Below, piece by piece: positions 33,482 through 43,056 of a stretch of DNA of 64,000 bases. The position numbers and the translations under genes are program-made. The stretch is taken from contig NZ_FNCO01000003.1 in assembly GCF_900100795.1 (NCBI RefSeq), forward strand, positions 186,001 to 250,000, given 5' to 3'. Positions within the stretch are counted from its first letter, which is position 1. Each line of letters opens with the position of its first letter. This stretch comes from Pseudomonas abietaniphila. Lineage in GTDB: Bacteria; Pseudomonadota; Gammaproteobacteria; Pseudomonadales; Pseudomonadaceae. The notes under the pieces are model-generated. The model was not told the origin of the DNA and searched no databases. It saw only the letters and a program-made list of their open reading frames with translations.

Positions 33482-34595
33482 GCGGCATGTGTTGCAGTTC
33501 TGCCACGGCTATGACGGGCCGTTTCTCGACTGCGCCCGTCAATACGCCAGCCTCTTCGCGGGCAAGGGATACCGGGTAACCACGGTATTCCTGACCGGCA
33601 CTGCGGACGCCGAGGTGGCCGACAACTGCGCCTCGGACGAAGTGCTGTTCATGGAGTACAGCTCCAAGGCCATTCGTGGCTTGAAGCTGGGGGCGATTCG
33701 CGATTTGCGCAAAATCGCTGCCTCCCGAAATTTCTCGTTCTGCATCGCTCATCGCTTCAAACCGATCTACATCGCGCTGCTGGCAACGCGCTTGCCGGTG
33801 ATCGGTGTGCATCACGCGTTTGGCGATTACCAGCGCCGCAGCCGCAAGCTGTTCGCCCATCTGTTTCGCATGCGCCTGAGCTTGCTCGGGGTGTCGGACG
33901 CCGTGCGCGACGACATGCGCCAATGCCTGCCGAAGTGGCCGACCGGACGTATCCAGACGCTCTACAACCGCATCGACGTCGAAGCCCTCGCGGCCACGCA
34001 GTTGTCCCGTGAAGAGGCCCGCGAAGCGCTGGGTCTGCCGCAGGACGCCTGGATTGTGGGTAACGTCGGGCGTCTGCACCCGGACAAGGACCAGGCCACG
34101 CTGTTGCGCGGATTCACTCAGGCATTGCCCAGGCTTCCCGCCAGCAGCCTACTGGTGATCGTGGGCAAGGGCCGTCTGGAGCAGGACCTCAGAGAGCAGG
34201 CGATGGAGTTGGGCGTTGGTCGCGAGGTCATGCTGCTGGGTCAAGTGCCTCAGGCCAGTCGTTACTTTAAGGCGTTCGACGCCTTTGCCCTGAGCTCCGA
34301 TCACGAACCGTTCGGCATGGTGTTGCTGGAGGCGATGGTCGCCGGCGTGCCGCTGATCGCCACCTCGTGCGGCGGCGCCAAGGAAGTGGTCGAGGGCGTT
34401 GGCATTCTGTTTCCGTTGAAAGATGCCGAGCACCTGGCTCAAGGTCTGGTTCATCTGTCTCGGCTGGATGCCGGGCAGCGTGAGTCCTGCGCCGAGATGA
34501 TGCTGGACCGCCTGCGTGATCGCTTCTCCGACGAAGCTGTGCGCTCGGTGTTCTGGCGTCTACCGCAAGTCACCGACCTGACTGCGGAGTCCTGA
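33465..34595 (+). CDS. wapH: LPS core glycosyltransferase WapH (GT4)
   Basis: 376-aa retaining GT-B glycosyltransferase. The C-terminal half has NVGRLHPDKDQATLLRGF and the GT4 motif EPFGMVLLEAMVAGVPLIAT. Position directly after the carbamoyltransferase and before mig-14 matches wapH, which adds an outer-core glucose in P. aeruginosa. The start lies inside the preceding gene (17-base overlap), and the stop overlaps the next ATG by one base. Confidence 0.88.
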   Translation: MTRSAERHVLQFCHGYDGPFLDCARQYASLFAGKGYRVTTVFLTGTADAEVADNCASDEVLFMEYSSKAIRGLKLGAIRDLRKIAASRNFSFCIAHRFKPIYIALLATRLPVIGVHHAFGDYQRRSRKLFAHLFRMRLSLLGVSDAVRDDMRQCLPKWPTGRIQTLYNRIDVEALAATQLSREEAREALGLPQDAWIVGNVGRLHPDKDQATLLRGFTQALPRLPASSLLVIVGKGRLEQDLREQAMELGVGREVMLLGQVPQASRYFKAFDAFALSSDHEPFGMVLLEAMVAGVPLIATSCGGAKEVVEGVGILFPLKDAEHLAQGLVHLSRLDAGQRESCAEMMLDRLRDRFSDEAVRSVFWRLPQVTDLTAES

Positions 34596-35491
34596 TGCTC
34601 AATCGTTTTCAAGCCTGGCGTGAACGTGGCTGGACGCAGATCGATGCGGCCGCCTATCAACACGCCTGGCAACGTTTTGGTGGCAGTGTCGCCACGCATC
34701 CGTTGGTGGTCGAGCGTCTGGCGGGCCTGGCGCAAATCCCGGTGCGATACCTGGGATGGCATCAGGACGGCGAGCTGAAAGCTGCGATCCCGACCTGGGG
34801 GCGTTCGCTGGCGTTGTCCAAGGACGTGCTCAAGCGTCATGGCAAGAAGGGTCTTTACGATCTGGGCAACGCAGAATTGATCCTGCCGATTGCTGCTGAT
34901 GCTCAGGTTCCGCTGCGCCATCATGGTCGTTATCTGTCGGAGCTAAACCAGGGACGCATCGCAACACTCAAGCCGCAGGCCGAGTCATTGGCCATGGCTC
35001 GTACGCCCGAAGACCTGTCGAAGAAATTCCGCTACAACCAGCGTCGCGAACTGCGGCTGCTTGAAGAGGCCGGTGGCGTCGTTCGTCCCGTTGCTGACTT
35101 CACCAGCGCTGAACTGGCAGACATGTACTGCGACCTGTTCCAGCGTCGCTGGGGTTTCGCGGCCACCGGCGCCGAGCGGATGGGAGAGGTGATCGAGCTG
35201 CTGCGCGAATTGCTGATCGGTTCAGTGATCTTCCTTAACGATGCGCCGATTGCCATTCAACTGGTGTACCGCGTTGAGGCGCCTGAGTGGATCAGCGTCG
35301 AATACATCAACGGTGGCGTCGACCCCCAGACCCGTGATTTCAGCCCCGGTAGCGTGCTGAGCTTTCTTAATACGCAAAGTGCCTGGGAACACGCACGGGC
35401 GCTGGGCAAGCCGCTGCGTTTTTCTTTTGGTCGCGCCGATCGTGAATACAAGGATCGTTGGTGCAACCCCGTTCCGGTGTTTCAGGTGTGA
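34595..35491 (+). CDS. Mig-14-like protein
   Basis: 298-aa protein of the Mig-14 family, linked in Salmonella and Pseudomonas to resistance against cationic antimicrobial peptides. It has an acetyltransferase-like (FemAB/GNAT) look: KFRYNQRRELRLLEEAGG in the middle and a C-terminal block SVEYINGGVDPQTRDFSPGS. No signal peptide. Start and stop overlap with both neighbours, so it is part of the core-LPS operon. Confidence 0.85.
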   Translation: MLNRFQAWRERGWTQIDAAAYQHAWQRFGGSVATHPLVVERLAGLAQIPVRYLGWHQDGELKAAIPTWGRSLALSKDVLKRHGKKGLYDLGNAELILPIAADAQVPLRHHGRYLSELNQGRIATLKPQAESLAMARTPEDLSKKFRYNQRRELRLLEEAGGVVRPVADFTSAELADMYCDLFQRRWGFAATGAERMGEVIELLRELLIGSVIFLNDAPIAIQLVYRVEAPEWISVEYINGGVDPQTRDFSPGSVLSFLNTQSAWEHARALGKPLRFSFGRADREYKDRWCNPVPVFQV

Positions 35492-36897
35492 GCCGCAAGC
35501 AGGCATTGCTCAAGCGTCACCGCCGTAACAAGCGCGTGGCACTGCTGGTGGCGCTGATGGTGCTGATTGCGCTCGGCGTCCTGTTGGCCTGGTGGTTGCC
35601 GCTGGTTCTGGCGGTGCTGGGTTGGGTCGCCCACGAGGCGTGGTTCTCCGACCATCTGTTTTATTCGCCAAGCGATGACTATCAGTACCGGTTCCCTGCG
35701 CCAAACGAGGTGCCAGGCGCGGCCCTGCGTGGCGACCTGTTGCATGTCGATCCGCCATTGACGCTCGACGGTTCCGAGACGCTGGTCCTGGCGCTGCCGA
35801 TCAAAAGCACATGGCTGGGGCGTTTTTTCGATCCGTCTGTCGAGCTGAGCAGCGGTGAGATGAACGACAGCCAGGCGTTCGAGCGTGGCGTGAACGGTTT
35901 GCGCTACCTGAATCTCACCGGTTTTTACGACGCGTTGAACGCAGGCACGCTGCGCATTCGCGGGCGTCGCTGCGGTATTCAGGGGGCGCTGCGGTTGTGG
36001 TCGTTCCGCCATGACGATGCCCGGCGTCAGCGGGTCATGGTCATCGCGCCGCATGCCGATGATGCCGAGCTGGCGGCGTTTGGCTTGTACGCCGAGGCCG
36101 AGGAAAGCTGGATCGTGACACTCACCGCCGGCGAGATCGAAGCCGAGCATTACCAGCAGATGGGGATGAATCGCGCCGATGCCGCGCGGATCAAGGGTCG
36201 GCTGCGTGCCTGGGACAGCATCGCGGTGCCGCGTTGGGCTGGTGTGCCGGAATCCCGTTGTGTGCAGCTGGGTTATTTCTGCTTGCAATTGCCTGCCATG
36301 CAGGCCGCTCCCGATCAGCCTGTCGCCTCCCGCGAAGCCGATCTGAGCGACACGCGCCTGTTTCGACAATTCAACGCCATGGCGCTGCCCGGCGATGCCG
36401 ACGGTGCGCCCACCTGGAACAACCTGATCGCTGACCTGCGGGCTTTGTTGCTGCAGGCGCGACCTCAGGTGGTGGTGATGCCGCACGCGACGATTGACCC
36501 TCATCCCGATCACATCTGTTCTCAAGCAGCAGTTCTGGAAGCATTGGCGGGGCTGGAATGGCAGCCGAGTGTGATTCTCGGGTACGCCAATCACTTGCAC
36601 GACAACGACCGCTGGCCAATGGGCAATGCCTACAGTGGCGTGGCGCTGCCCCCGGTATTCGATGCTTCGCAAGCGTTGGTACCCTACAGTATCCAGCTCA
36701 ATACCGAACAACAGCGAGACAAGGCCATGGCCTTGGGTATGATGCATGACCTGCAGCCGCCTGCTCCGCTCAAACGTCGGATCCGGCGATGGTTGCAGAA
36801 GGTGTTGGCTGGCCGGCGATGGCCTGCGGAAGGTGAGAACGAGTTTTTCAGGAAGGCCGTGCGTCGTCACGAGCTGTTCTGGCGCAGGGAGCTCTGA
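35488..36897 (+). CDS. dnpA: PIG-L family de-N-acetylase DnpA
   Basis: Predicted membrane-anchored sugar deacetylase, 469 aa. A hydrophobic segment of about 40 residues near the N terminus is followed by the PIG-L zinc motif PHADDAE (H189, D191, D192) and a second metal motif PHPDH. In P. aeruginosa the equivalent gene (PA5002) affects antibiotic tolerance and sits in the same LPS cluster. I prefer the GTG at 35488, which overlaps the mig-14 stop by four bases (GTGA); a TTG at 35458 would add ten residues. Confidence 0.88.
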   Translation: MSRKQALLKRHRRNKRVALLVALMVLIALGVLLAWWLPLVLAVLGWVAHEAWFSDHLFYSPSDDYQYRFPAPNEVPGAALRGDLLHVDPPLTLDGSETLVLALPIKSTWLGRFFDPSVELSSGEMNDSQAFERGVNGLRYLNLTGFYDALNAGTLRIRGRRCGIQGALRLWSFRHDDARRQRVMVIAPHADDAELAAFGLYAEAEESWIVTLTAGEIEAEHYQQMGMNRADAARIKGRLRAWDSIAVPRWAGVPESRCVQLGYFCLQLPAMQAAPDQPVASREADLSDTRLFRQFNAMALPGDADGAPTWNNLIADLRALLLQARPQVVVMPHATIDPHPDHICSQAAVLEALAGLEWQPSVILGYANHLHDNDRWPMGNAYSGVALPPVFDASQALVPYSIQLNTEQQRDKAMALGMMHDLQPPAPLKRRIRRWLQKVLAGRRWPAEGENEFFRKAVRRHELFWRREL

Positions 36898-36963
36898 TAG
36901 CCCTCGACGCCTTCAGGGTGTTGAGCGGCCGGGCAGGCATGATCAGGTTTTATAAGGATGTCC

Positions 36964-37920
36964 ATGAAGGTTTTATTTCTGGTCCAGAAAGAGCAGCGCG
37001 CGATTCTGGATCGCCTCTATGAAGGCGTCGCTGCCAGTTGCGATTGCGACCTGCGCTGGTTGACCTCGGACGACCAGCGCCATTTGCGTCGTTACTTTCG
37101 CCAGCACGTCGACGTCACGAAATACGACCGTATCGTGTTCTTCCTGAGGTTCAAGCAGGAGATCCGTCAGGCGAGCTTCATTCGCACCGTCCCTAATCTG
37201 GTGATCCTCGAGCACGACGCCTACCAGAACTACATCCCGTGCAAATACACCGGCAAGTTCAGCGCTCACTATCGCAAATTGCCCTGGGTGCGTGTCATCA
37301 GCTCCGGGTTCATGGTCAGCGAACGTCTGCGCCAAGAAGGCTTCGACGCTGTTTTCGTCCCCAAGGGCTACGATCAGACGCTCCTGAGTGATCAGGGGCG
37401 CGAGCGTGACATCGAGCTGGCGTTCGTCGGCAGCACCAACAGCGTGGCTTACAGCGGGCGCAAGGCGTTGCTCGATGAGCTTGGCCAGGTGGAGAAACTG
37501 GTCGTGACCCGTACCAAGTCCGGCGAGGAATACTGTGACACGTTGAACCGGATCCGGTTTTTCGTCAGTGCCGATGTGGGCATGGGCGAGTACATGATCA
37601 AGAATTTCGAGGCGATGGCGTGCGGCTGCGTGCTGTTTGCCTATGATCAGGGAGAGGCGGAAAACCGCGCGCTGGGTTTGCAGGACATGCACAACGTGGT
37701 GTTTTACAGCGACATCCCCCAGCTACAGGCGAAACTTGCGGTGCTGCGCAGTGATCCAAATCTGGCGCAGCGTATTGCGGTGAATGGTCGCGATCTGGCA
37801 GTGTCTCAGTTCGGCTTCGGCGCAATCGGTGCGCGGATTGTGCGCGAGCTTGAACCTGCGTTGCGTGCCAGGGCACCGGCAAGCTGGTTGGAGAAGTTGC
37901 GGGCAGCGATAGGGATTTGA
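36964..37920 (+). CDS. ssg: cell-surface glycosyltransferase Ssg
   Basis: 318-aa glycosyltransferase-like protein needed in other pseudomonads for normal LPS core/O-antigen and exopolysaccharide. It starts MKVLFLVQKEQRAILDRLYE and has a C-terminal GT-B half with FVGSTNSVAYSGRKALLDEL and MGEYMIKNFEAMACGCVLFA. AAGG at 36954-36957 is six bases before the ATG at 36964; an ATG at 36958 is too close to it. Gene order dnpA-ssg-wapR supports the name. Confidence 0.88.
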   Translation: MKVLFLVQKEQRAILDRLYEGVAASCDCDLRWLTSDDQRHLRRYFRQHVDVTKYDRIVFFLRFKQEIRQASFIRTVPNLVILEHDAYQNYIPCKYTGKFSAHYRKLPWVRVISSGFMVSERLRQEGFDAVFVPKGYDQTLLSDQGRERDIELAFVGSTNSVAYSGRKALLDELGQVEKLVVTRTKSGEEYCDTLNRIRFFVSADVGMGEYMIKNFEAMACGCVLFAYDQGEAENRALGLQDMHNVVFYSDIPQLQAKLAVLRSDPNLAQRIAVNGRDLAVSQFGFGAIGARIVRELEPALRARAPASWLEKLRAAIGI

Positions 37921-38076
37921 TTTGAACGGGTTAGGCGCTGAAAATAATGATATCAATGTGAATCCAGATAGCGTCCGCATGCCTTTTTTTTCAATGTCGG
38001 GTTGCGTTGGGCTCCGCTGCCGTTTCCCGGGGCGGCAGGTGAGCGCGCAGCCGGAACCCAGGGATTGGGTACGTAC

Positions 38077-38961
38077 ATGAACTGGCCATTAGTCTCGGTA
38101 CTGGTGCCGTGCTTCAACCACGATCTGTATATCGAAGAGTGCCTGCTCAGTATTCTTCAGCAGGACTACGACAATTTCGAACTCATTGTCGTGAATGATG
38201 GGTCAACCGATCTCAGCGCTCAGAAAATCGAGGCGCTACGTCAGGTTCATGGCTTTCAGTTCTATCAGCAAGAAAACATGGGTGTCAGTGCTGCGCTCAA
38301 TAACGCGCTGGGCCATGCGCGCGGCGAATTCATCATTACCCATGATTCCGATGATGTGATGCTCGCCGGGCGGATTCGTCGTCAAGTCAGCTACATGCAG
38401 GAACATCCCGAAGTCGGTTTGCTAGGCGCCAAAGTCATCTACATCGATGCCACCGGCAAACCGCTCAAGCACAAGCCCGTGACCGACCCTCAAGTCCAGC
38501 GCTGGAGCTTCGATGAGTTACTCGCCGATGCCTATGCGGTGGGCGCGCCGGTGGCCATGTACAGGCGGACGGCGATCGACAAGGTGGGCGGGTACGACCC
38601 TTCCATCAAGGTGCAGGATTTCCAGATGACCCTCCGGGTCGCCGAGGCGGGCTATCAGGTCGACATCCTGCCCGACCGGGTCACGCTGTACCGTCGTCAT
38701 GCCACGAACATCTCAAAGACTGCTTATAAGAGTCAGCTGATCTACGACCTGAAGGTCATCGAGGCGTACAAGGATAATCCTGCCTACGAGGCCGGGCGTC
38801 TGGCGATCATCAACAAGGCACTGAAAGAGTCGGTGGTGGCAGACAAGAAGTTCGCGCGCGCCTTGTTCGCCAGCGTGCCTGTGCATCGCTGGAATCGCCT
38901 GACGTGGAAGAGATTCAGGCACTTCGTTTTTAAATATCGCAAACCCAAAGGTGCGCAGTGA
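38077..38961 (+). CDS. wapR: rhamnosyltransferase WapR (GT2)
   Basis: 294-aa GT2-family inverting transferase with the classic GT-A start SVLVPCFNHDLYIEECL and metal/nucleotide motifs VNDGSTD and HDSDDVM. In P. aeruginosa WapR adds the L-rhamnose that receives O antigen. The ATG at 38077 has only a weak upstream AGGGA; the longer frame to 38002 gives a non-conserved extension. The waaL GTG overlaps its stop by four bases. Confidence 0.88.
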   Translation: MNWPLVSVLVPCFNHDLYIEECLLSILQQDYDNFELIVVNDGSTDLSAQKIEALRQVHGFQFYQQENMGVSAALNNALGHARGEFIITHDSDDVMLAGRIRRQVSYMQEHPEVGLLGAKVIYIDATGKPLKHKPVTDPQVQRWSFDELLADAYAVGAPVAMYRRTAIDKVGGYDPSIKVQDFQMTLRVAEAGYQVDILPDRVTLYRRHATNISKTAYKSQLIYDLKVIEAYKDNPAYEAGRLAIINKALKESVVADKKFARALFASVPVHRWNRLTWKRFRHFVFKYRKPKGAQ

Positions 38962-40172
38962 TTCAGCCTTTACAGGATCAGCAATTGATAAGCAGGGTCG
39001 TTTCACAGGGAAGTGCGCAGTTGCGCTCGATAGTTGATCATCTGGGTATTGCCGGCGTGGTGCTGGCCTTCGGCTTGTTCTGGAGTGTCGCAGGTGTCCT
39101 GTTGACCCCTACGATGAAGTTCTACAGCTGGCTGCTCACGGCGTTTGTCTACCTGCCAGGCTTTTATCTGGTGGCGCGTTATTTCTCGGAGTTTCGCCAC
39201 ACGGTTCTTAACCGGCGGGAGCTTTGGCTATTCCTGTTGCTGTTTTTCTGGTCACTGATCTCGCTGTCCTGGAGTCACGATGCTGAGCGATACCTCACGA
39301 TCATCAAGCGTGAGGTGTTCTTCCTCCTGCTGATTCTTGGATGGATTGTCTGGGGCCGCACCTTCAATCGCCCTTTGCAGGCCATGATGATTCTCTGGGG
39401 CGGGCTGGCCGGGCTGTATTCCCTAGCGGCGCTGATCGCCTATCCAATGCGTGGCATCGACCGCATGTACGGGTTCGGCGGGTTTATGGATAACCCCAAT
39501 CCGGCAGGCTATACGATCGCTGCACTCATCGTGCTCAGTTGCACCTGGTGGCCACAGAAGCTGAGTGCTCGCGTTATCTGGGGCCTGCTCCAGGCGTGCT
39601 CGGTGGCCTTCGTCATACTCACCGGGAGCCGGGGTTCGATGGTATCGCTCATGGCGGTCGCGGCCGTCGTGGTGCTCCTCGGTGGCGGGCGCTTCTACCG
39701 AGCGTTAGGGGTTTTGGCGCTGCTTGCGGCGGCGGTATTCGCGATATTCGAACCGTCGATATTCCAGCGTGGGGACTCAGAGCGCAGCATTCTCATGCGG
39801 GGGGCAATCGATCTGATTCAGCAACGCCCCTGGCTGGGCATCGGTCTGAGCAGTGACTATGAGGTTTCTGCCGGCGGTCAGGTCTTCGGGCACTGCCACA
39901 ACATGATCCTCGACACCGCTGTGCAATACGGATTGCCCTTTACGGTGCTCTGGATATGGTTGTGGTGCTGGCTTGGGCTGCGCGCCTGGCGCCACCGTGC
40001 AGAAACATTGGGCATGACCATTTTGATGGTCTGGGTGTTCGCAACCGTCGCACAGCAGTTTGATGTCTTTACCGTCTTTGGCCGTGCGCGCGCGATGTGG
40101 ATGGTGGTGTGGATGCCGTTCGTCCTGTCGCTCTGCCTCGGGAAGTCCGAGAACAAACCGGCAATCAGCTAA
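38958..40172 (+). CDS. waaL: O-antigen ligase WaaL
   Basis: Inner-membrane polytopic enzyme (404 aa, about 10-12 hydrophobic segments) that joins O antigen to lipid A-core on the periplasmic face. It has the Wzy_C-type loop ending GHCHNMILDTAVQYGLP, with the conserved periplasmic His, and the DNPNPAGYTIAAL block. GTG start overlapping the wapR stop (GTGA). Its 3' end is three bases from the convergent kinase gene. Confidence 0.92.
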   Translation: MIQPLQDQQLISRVVSQGSAQLRSIVDHLGIAGVVLAFGLFWSVAGVLLTPTMKFYSWLLTAFVYLPGFYLVARYFSEFRHTVLNRRELWLFLLLFFWSLISLSWSHDAERYLTIIKREVFFLLLILGWIVWGRTFNRPLQAMMILWGGLAGLYSLAALIAYPMRGIDRMYGFGGFMDNPNPAGYTIAALIVLSCTWWPQKLSARVIWGLLQACSVAFVILTGSRGSMVSLMAVAAVVVLLGGGRFYRALGVLALLAAAVFAIFEPSIFQRGDSERSILMRGAIDLIQQRPWLGIGLSSDYEVSAGGQVFGHCHNMILDTAVQYGLPFTVLWIWLWCWLGLRAWRHRAETLGMTILMVWVFATVAQQFDVFTVFGRARAMWMVVWMPFVLSLCLGKSENKPAIS

Positions 40173-40175
40173 TTA

Positions 40176-40838
40176 TCAAGCCTGTTCAGCCAGCGCCAGA
40201 TGCTCGTTGAGTGTCTGGCGTTTCCAATGATGCTTGCTGTGTTCGATATAGCTCTCGAAAAACAGATCCCCATTACGCTGCAGCAACCACGCGTGGTCGT
40301 TCTTGTAGCGGCGCATGTGCTGAAAATTGCGCAGGCACAGGCTTTTGCGCAAAGGGCGGCGCAGGGTTTTCATGTCGGCAATGTCGATGAGCCCCAGCGC
40401 ATGCTCCGGCGTCATCACCACGTTGCCTAAATGCAGCGAACGAAAATAGATCCCCTGACTGTGCAGTTCGGCCACGAAGCGTCCGAATTGTCGGATCAGT
40501 GCGGGGTCATTGAAGTGTTCGTCCTCGGCGATAAGCTGACGCAGCGTCTTGCCAGGGAGCGGTTCGTAATGGACGACATCGCGTGCGATATCGCTGACCC
40601 TGTAAGTGGCGAGCACCTGTGGGCAAGGGATGCCCCGCTTCCGGAGGATGGATGCGTTGTTGGCGAAGCGTTTCGCATAAGGGAAGAAGGCGGCTGACGA
40701 AATCAGCCTCTTGCGCCGGAACAGCTTCATAAAATTGCCATCGGCCAAGCGTAGAACCTTGTCTCCGAAGAAGTCTGCTTCTATGACTTCAGCATCTCTG
40801 CGTAAGGCTTGGTAGTCAGAGTAGGCGAGTGCGCGCAT
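40176..40838 (-). CDS. small LPS kinase-like protein, PA4998-type
   Basis: 220-aa kinase-like protein of the InaA/RIO-like group. The catalytic loop reads YFRSLHLGNVV: the Asn is kept but the catalytic Asp position is Ser134; LIDIADM could be the metal site. It may be catalytically unusual or inactive. The ATG at 40838 has AAGGAG seven bases upstream, better than the frame opening at 40865. It is divergent from msbA. Confidence 0.8.
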   Translation of the reverse strand: MRALAYSDYQALRRDAEVIEADFFGDKVLRLADGNFMKLFRRKRLISSAAFFPYAKRFANNASILRKRGIPCPQVLATYRVSDIARDVVHYEPLPGKTLRQLIAEDEHFNDPALIRQFGRFVAELHSQGIYFRSLHLGNVVMTPEHALGLIDIADMKTLRRPLRKSLCLRNFQHMRRYKNDHAWLLQRNGDLFFESYIEHSKHHWKRQTLNEHLALAEQA

Positions 40839-40944
40839 GCGGGCTCCTTCGAAAATGGCGGCCATGATACCTCAGCCGGCCATCTGAGGCCCAATGCTCA
40901 AGCCGTGTGTTAGTATTTCGGCTCTTTCTACCGTATCGATGACT

Positions 40945-42747
40945 ATGAGCACGCCAGAAAAAAGCGAATCCTCCAGCCTGAAAATCTATCTTCGACTGTT
41001 GAACTACGTGAAGCCTTACGTGGGCATCTTTCTGCTCAGCATTGTGGGTTTCGTGATCTTTGCCTCCACCCAGCCCATGCTGGCGGGCATTCTCAAATAT
41101 TTTGTCGACGGCCTGACCAACCCTGAAGCGGCCTTGTTCCCCAATGTGCCTTATCTCAGGGATCTGCAGCTACTGCAGGCCGTGCCGCTGCTGATCGTAC
41201 TGATCGCGGCCTGGCAGGGTCTGGGGTCGTATCTGGGTAACTACTTCCTGGCCAAGGTCTCTCTGGGCCTGGTGCATGATTTGCGCGTCGAACTCTTCAA
41301 CAAGCTGTTGGTTCTGCCGAACCGGTATTTCGATACGCACAACTCCGGGCATCTGATTTCTCGCATCACCTTCAACGTGACCATGGTCACGGGGGCTGCG
41401 ACCGATGCGATCAAGGTCGTGATCCGCGAAGGCCTGACCATCGTGTTCCTGTTCCTGTATCTGGTGTGGATGAACTGGAAACTGACCATCGTCATGCTGG
41501 CGATCCTGCCCTTGATCGCGTTCATGGTCGGCAGCTCCAGCAAGAAGTTTCGCAAGCAGAGCAAGAAAATCCAGGTGGCGATGGGTGACGTGACCCACGT
41601 CGCGTCGGAAACCATTCAAGGCTATCGCGTCGTTCGCAGCTTTGGTGGCGAGAAGTACGAAGAAGAGCGCTTCGCCAAGGCCAGCACCAGCAACACCGAC
41701 AAGCAACTGCGCATGACCAAGACCGGGGCGGTCTACACCCCCATGCTGCAACTGGTGATCTACACCGCCATGGCCGTGCTGATGTTCCTTGTTCTGTGGC
41801 TGAGGGGCGACGCATCCGCCGGTGATCTGGTGGCCTACATCACCGCAGCCGGTCTGCTGCCCAAACCGATTCGTCAGCTGTCTGAAGTCAGCTCGACGAT
41901 CCAGAAAGGCGTCGCGGGCGCCGAGAGCATTTTCGAACAGCTTGATGTCGAGCCGGAAGTCGATACCGGCACCATCGAGAGGGATCGGGTCGAGGGGCGT
42001 CTGGAAGTTCGCAACCTGAACTTCACTTACCCTGAAACCGAACGTCAGGTGCTGCACGACATCAGCTTCTCGGCGGCGCCGGGTCAGATGATCGCCCTGG
42101 TGGGGCGGTCCGGCAGTGGCAAGTCAACCCTGGCGAACCTGATTCCTCGCTTCTATCACCATACATCGGGGCAGATCCTGCTCGATGGTGTCGAGATCGA
42201 AGATTATCGCCTGCGTAACCTGCGCAGGCATGTTGCTCAGGTGAATCAGAACGTGACCCTGTTCAACGACAGCGTTGCCAACAACATCGCTTACGGCGAT
42301 CTGGCTGGCGCGCCGCGTGCCGACATCGAGGCCGCTGCAGCCGACGCCTACGCGAAAGAGTTCGTCGAGCAGTTGCCAGAAGGCTTCGACACTCAGGTGG
42401 GCGAAAACGGTGTATTGCTTTCCGGTGGCCAACGTCAGCGTCTGGCCATTGCCCGCGCACTGCTGAAAAACGCGCCGTTGCTCATTCTGGACGAGGCGAC
42501 GTCGGCGCTGGACACCGAGTCCGAGCGTCACATTCAGGCAGCGCTCGATCAGGTGATGAAAGGCCGTACCACGCTGGTGATCGCTCACCGGCTGTCGACC
42601 ATTGAGCGTGCCGATATGATTCTGGTCATGGATCAGGGACGCATCGTCGAGCGTGGCACCCATTCTGAGTTGCTGGCACAGAACGGCTACTATGCTCGCC
42701 TTCACGCGATGGGACTGGACGAGCCGGCGCCGGTGGGCGCCGTTTAA
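40945..42747 (+). CDS. msbA: lipid A-core flippase MsbA
   Basis: ABC half-transporter that flips lipid A-core across the inner membrane using ATP; 600 aa. Six-helix membrane domain in the first 330 residues, then an ATPase domain with Walker A GRSGSGKST (near residue 385), signature LSGGQRQRLAIARALL, Walker B LLILDEATSALD and H-loop IAHRLST. Two in-frame ATGs (40939, 40945) differ by two codons; neither has a strong ribosome site. Confidence 0.96.
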   Translation: MSTPEKSESSSLKIYLRLLNYVKPYVGIFLLSIVGFVIFASTQPMLAGILKYFVDGLTNPEAALFPNVPYLRDLQLLQAVPLLIVLIAAWQGLGSYLGNYFLAKVSLGLVHDLRVELFNKLLVLPNRYFDTHNSGHLISRITFNVTMVTGAATDAIKVVIREGLTIVFLFLYLVWMNWKLTIVMLAILPLIAFMVGSSSKKFRKQSKKIQVAMGDVTHVASETIQGYRVVRSFGGEKYEEERFAKASTSNTDKQLRMTKTGAVYTPMLQLVIYTAMAVLMFLVLWLRGDASAGDLVAYITAAGLLPKPIRQLSEVSSTIQKGVAGAESIFEQLDVEPEVDTGTIERDRVEGRLEVRNLNFTYPETERQVLHDISFSAAPGQMIALVGRSGSGKSTLANLIPRFYHHTSGQILLDGVEIEDYRLRNLRRHVAQVNQNVTLFNDSVANNIAYGDLAGAPRADIEAAAADAYAKEFVEQLPEGFDTQVGENGVLLSGGQRQRLAIARALLKNAPLLILDEATSALDTESERHIQAALDQVMKGRTTLVIAHRLSTIERADMILVMDQGRIVERGTHSELLAQNGYYARLHAMGLDEPAPVGAV

Positions 42748-42779
42748 CGCGCGAGTTCAGCGACAGGCGCTTTGAATGT

Positions 42780-42900
42780 GTGCCGGCTTGATGGTGAATG
42801 CGGTGGGTCAGCGGCGTCCATGGTGATTGAGCCACCGCCTTCGCTGCCCTCGTAACCTCGGACGTCTCCTACATAGACCGGGTTGATGCAGGAACCCATG
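42780..42900. repeat. decayed REP remnant between msbA and hldE
   Basis: TGCCGGCTTGATGGTGAATG and the following bases (42782-42815) match the REP arm and spacer at 4820-4855 with a few changes; an inverted counterpart is barely recognisable. The 309-base gap holds no gene; its right part carries the hldE promoter. Confidence 0.5.
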
Positions 42901-43010
42901 TCCAGACCTCGGGCCTGTGGGAGCTGTCTTGCCTCAAGCGGCTCTCACTGTGTTTTCTGCGCTTGCCGTTACATCGACTTTTCCCCAAGGCCTCAAGCCT
43001 TCGCAAACCC

Positions 43011-43021
43011 TGTGCTAAGAT
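43011..43021 (+). promoter_or_regulatory. extended -10 promoter for hldE
   Basis: TGTGCTAAGAT contains a TGn extension followed by TAAGAT (43016-43021), 35 bases before the hldE ATG. The -35 match is weak, as expected for an extended -10 promoter. Confidence 0.45.
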
Positions 43022-43056
43022 TCCGCCCCTGTTCATTCTTAGTTACGGGTTGTTCG

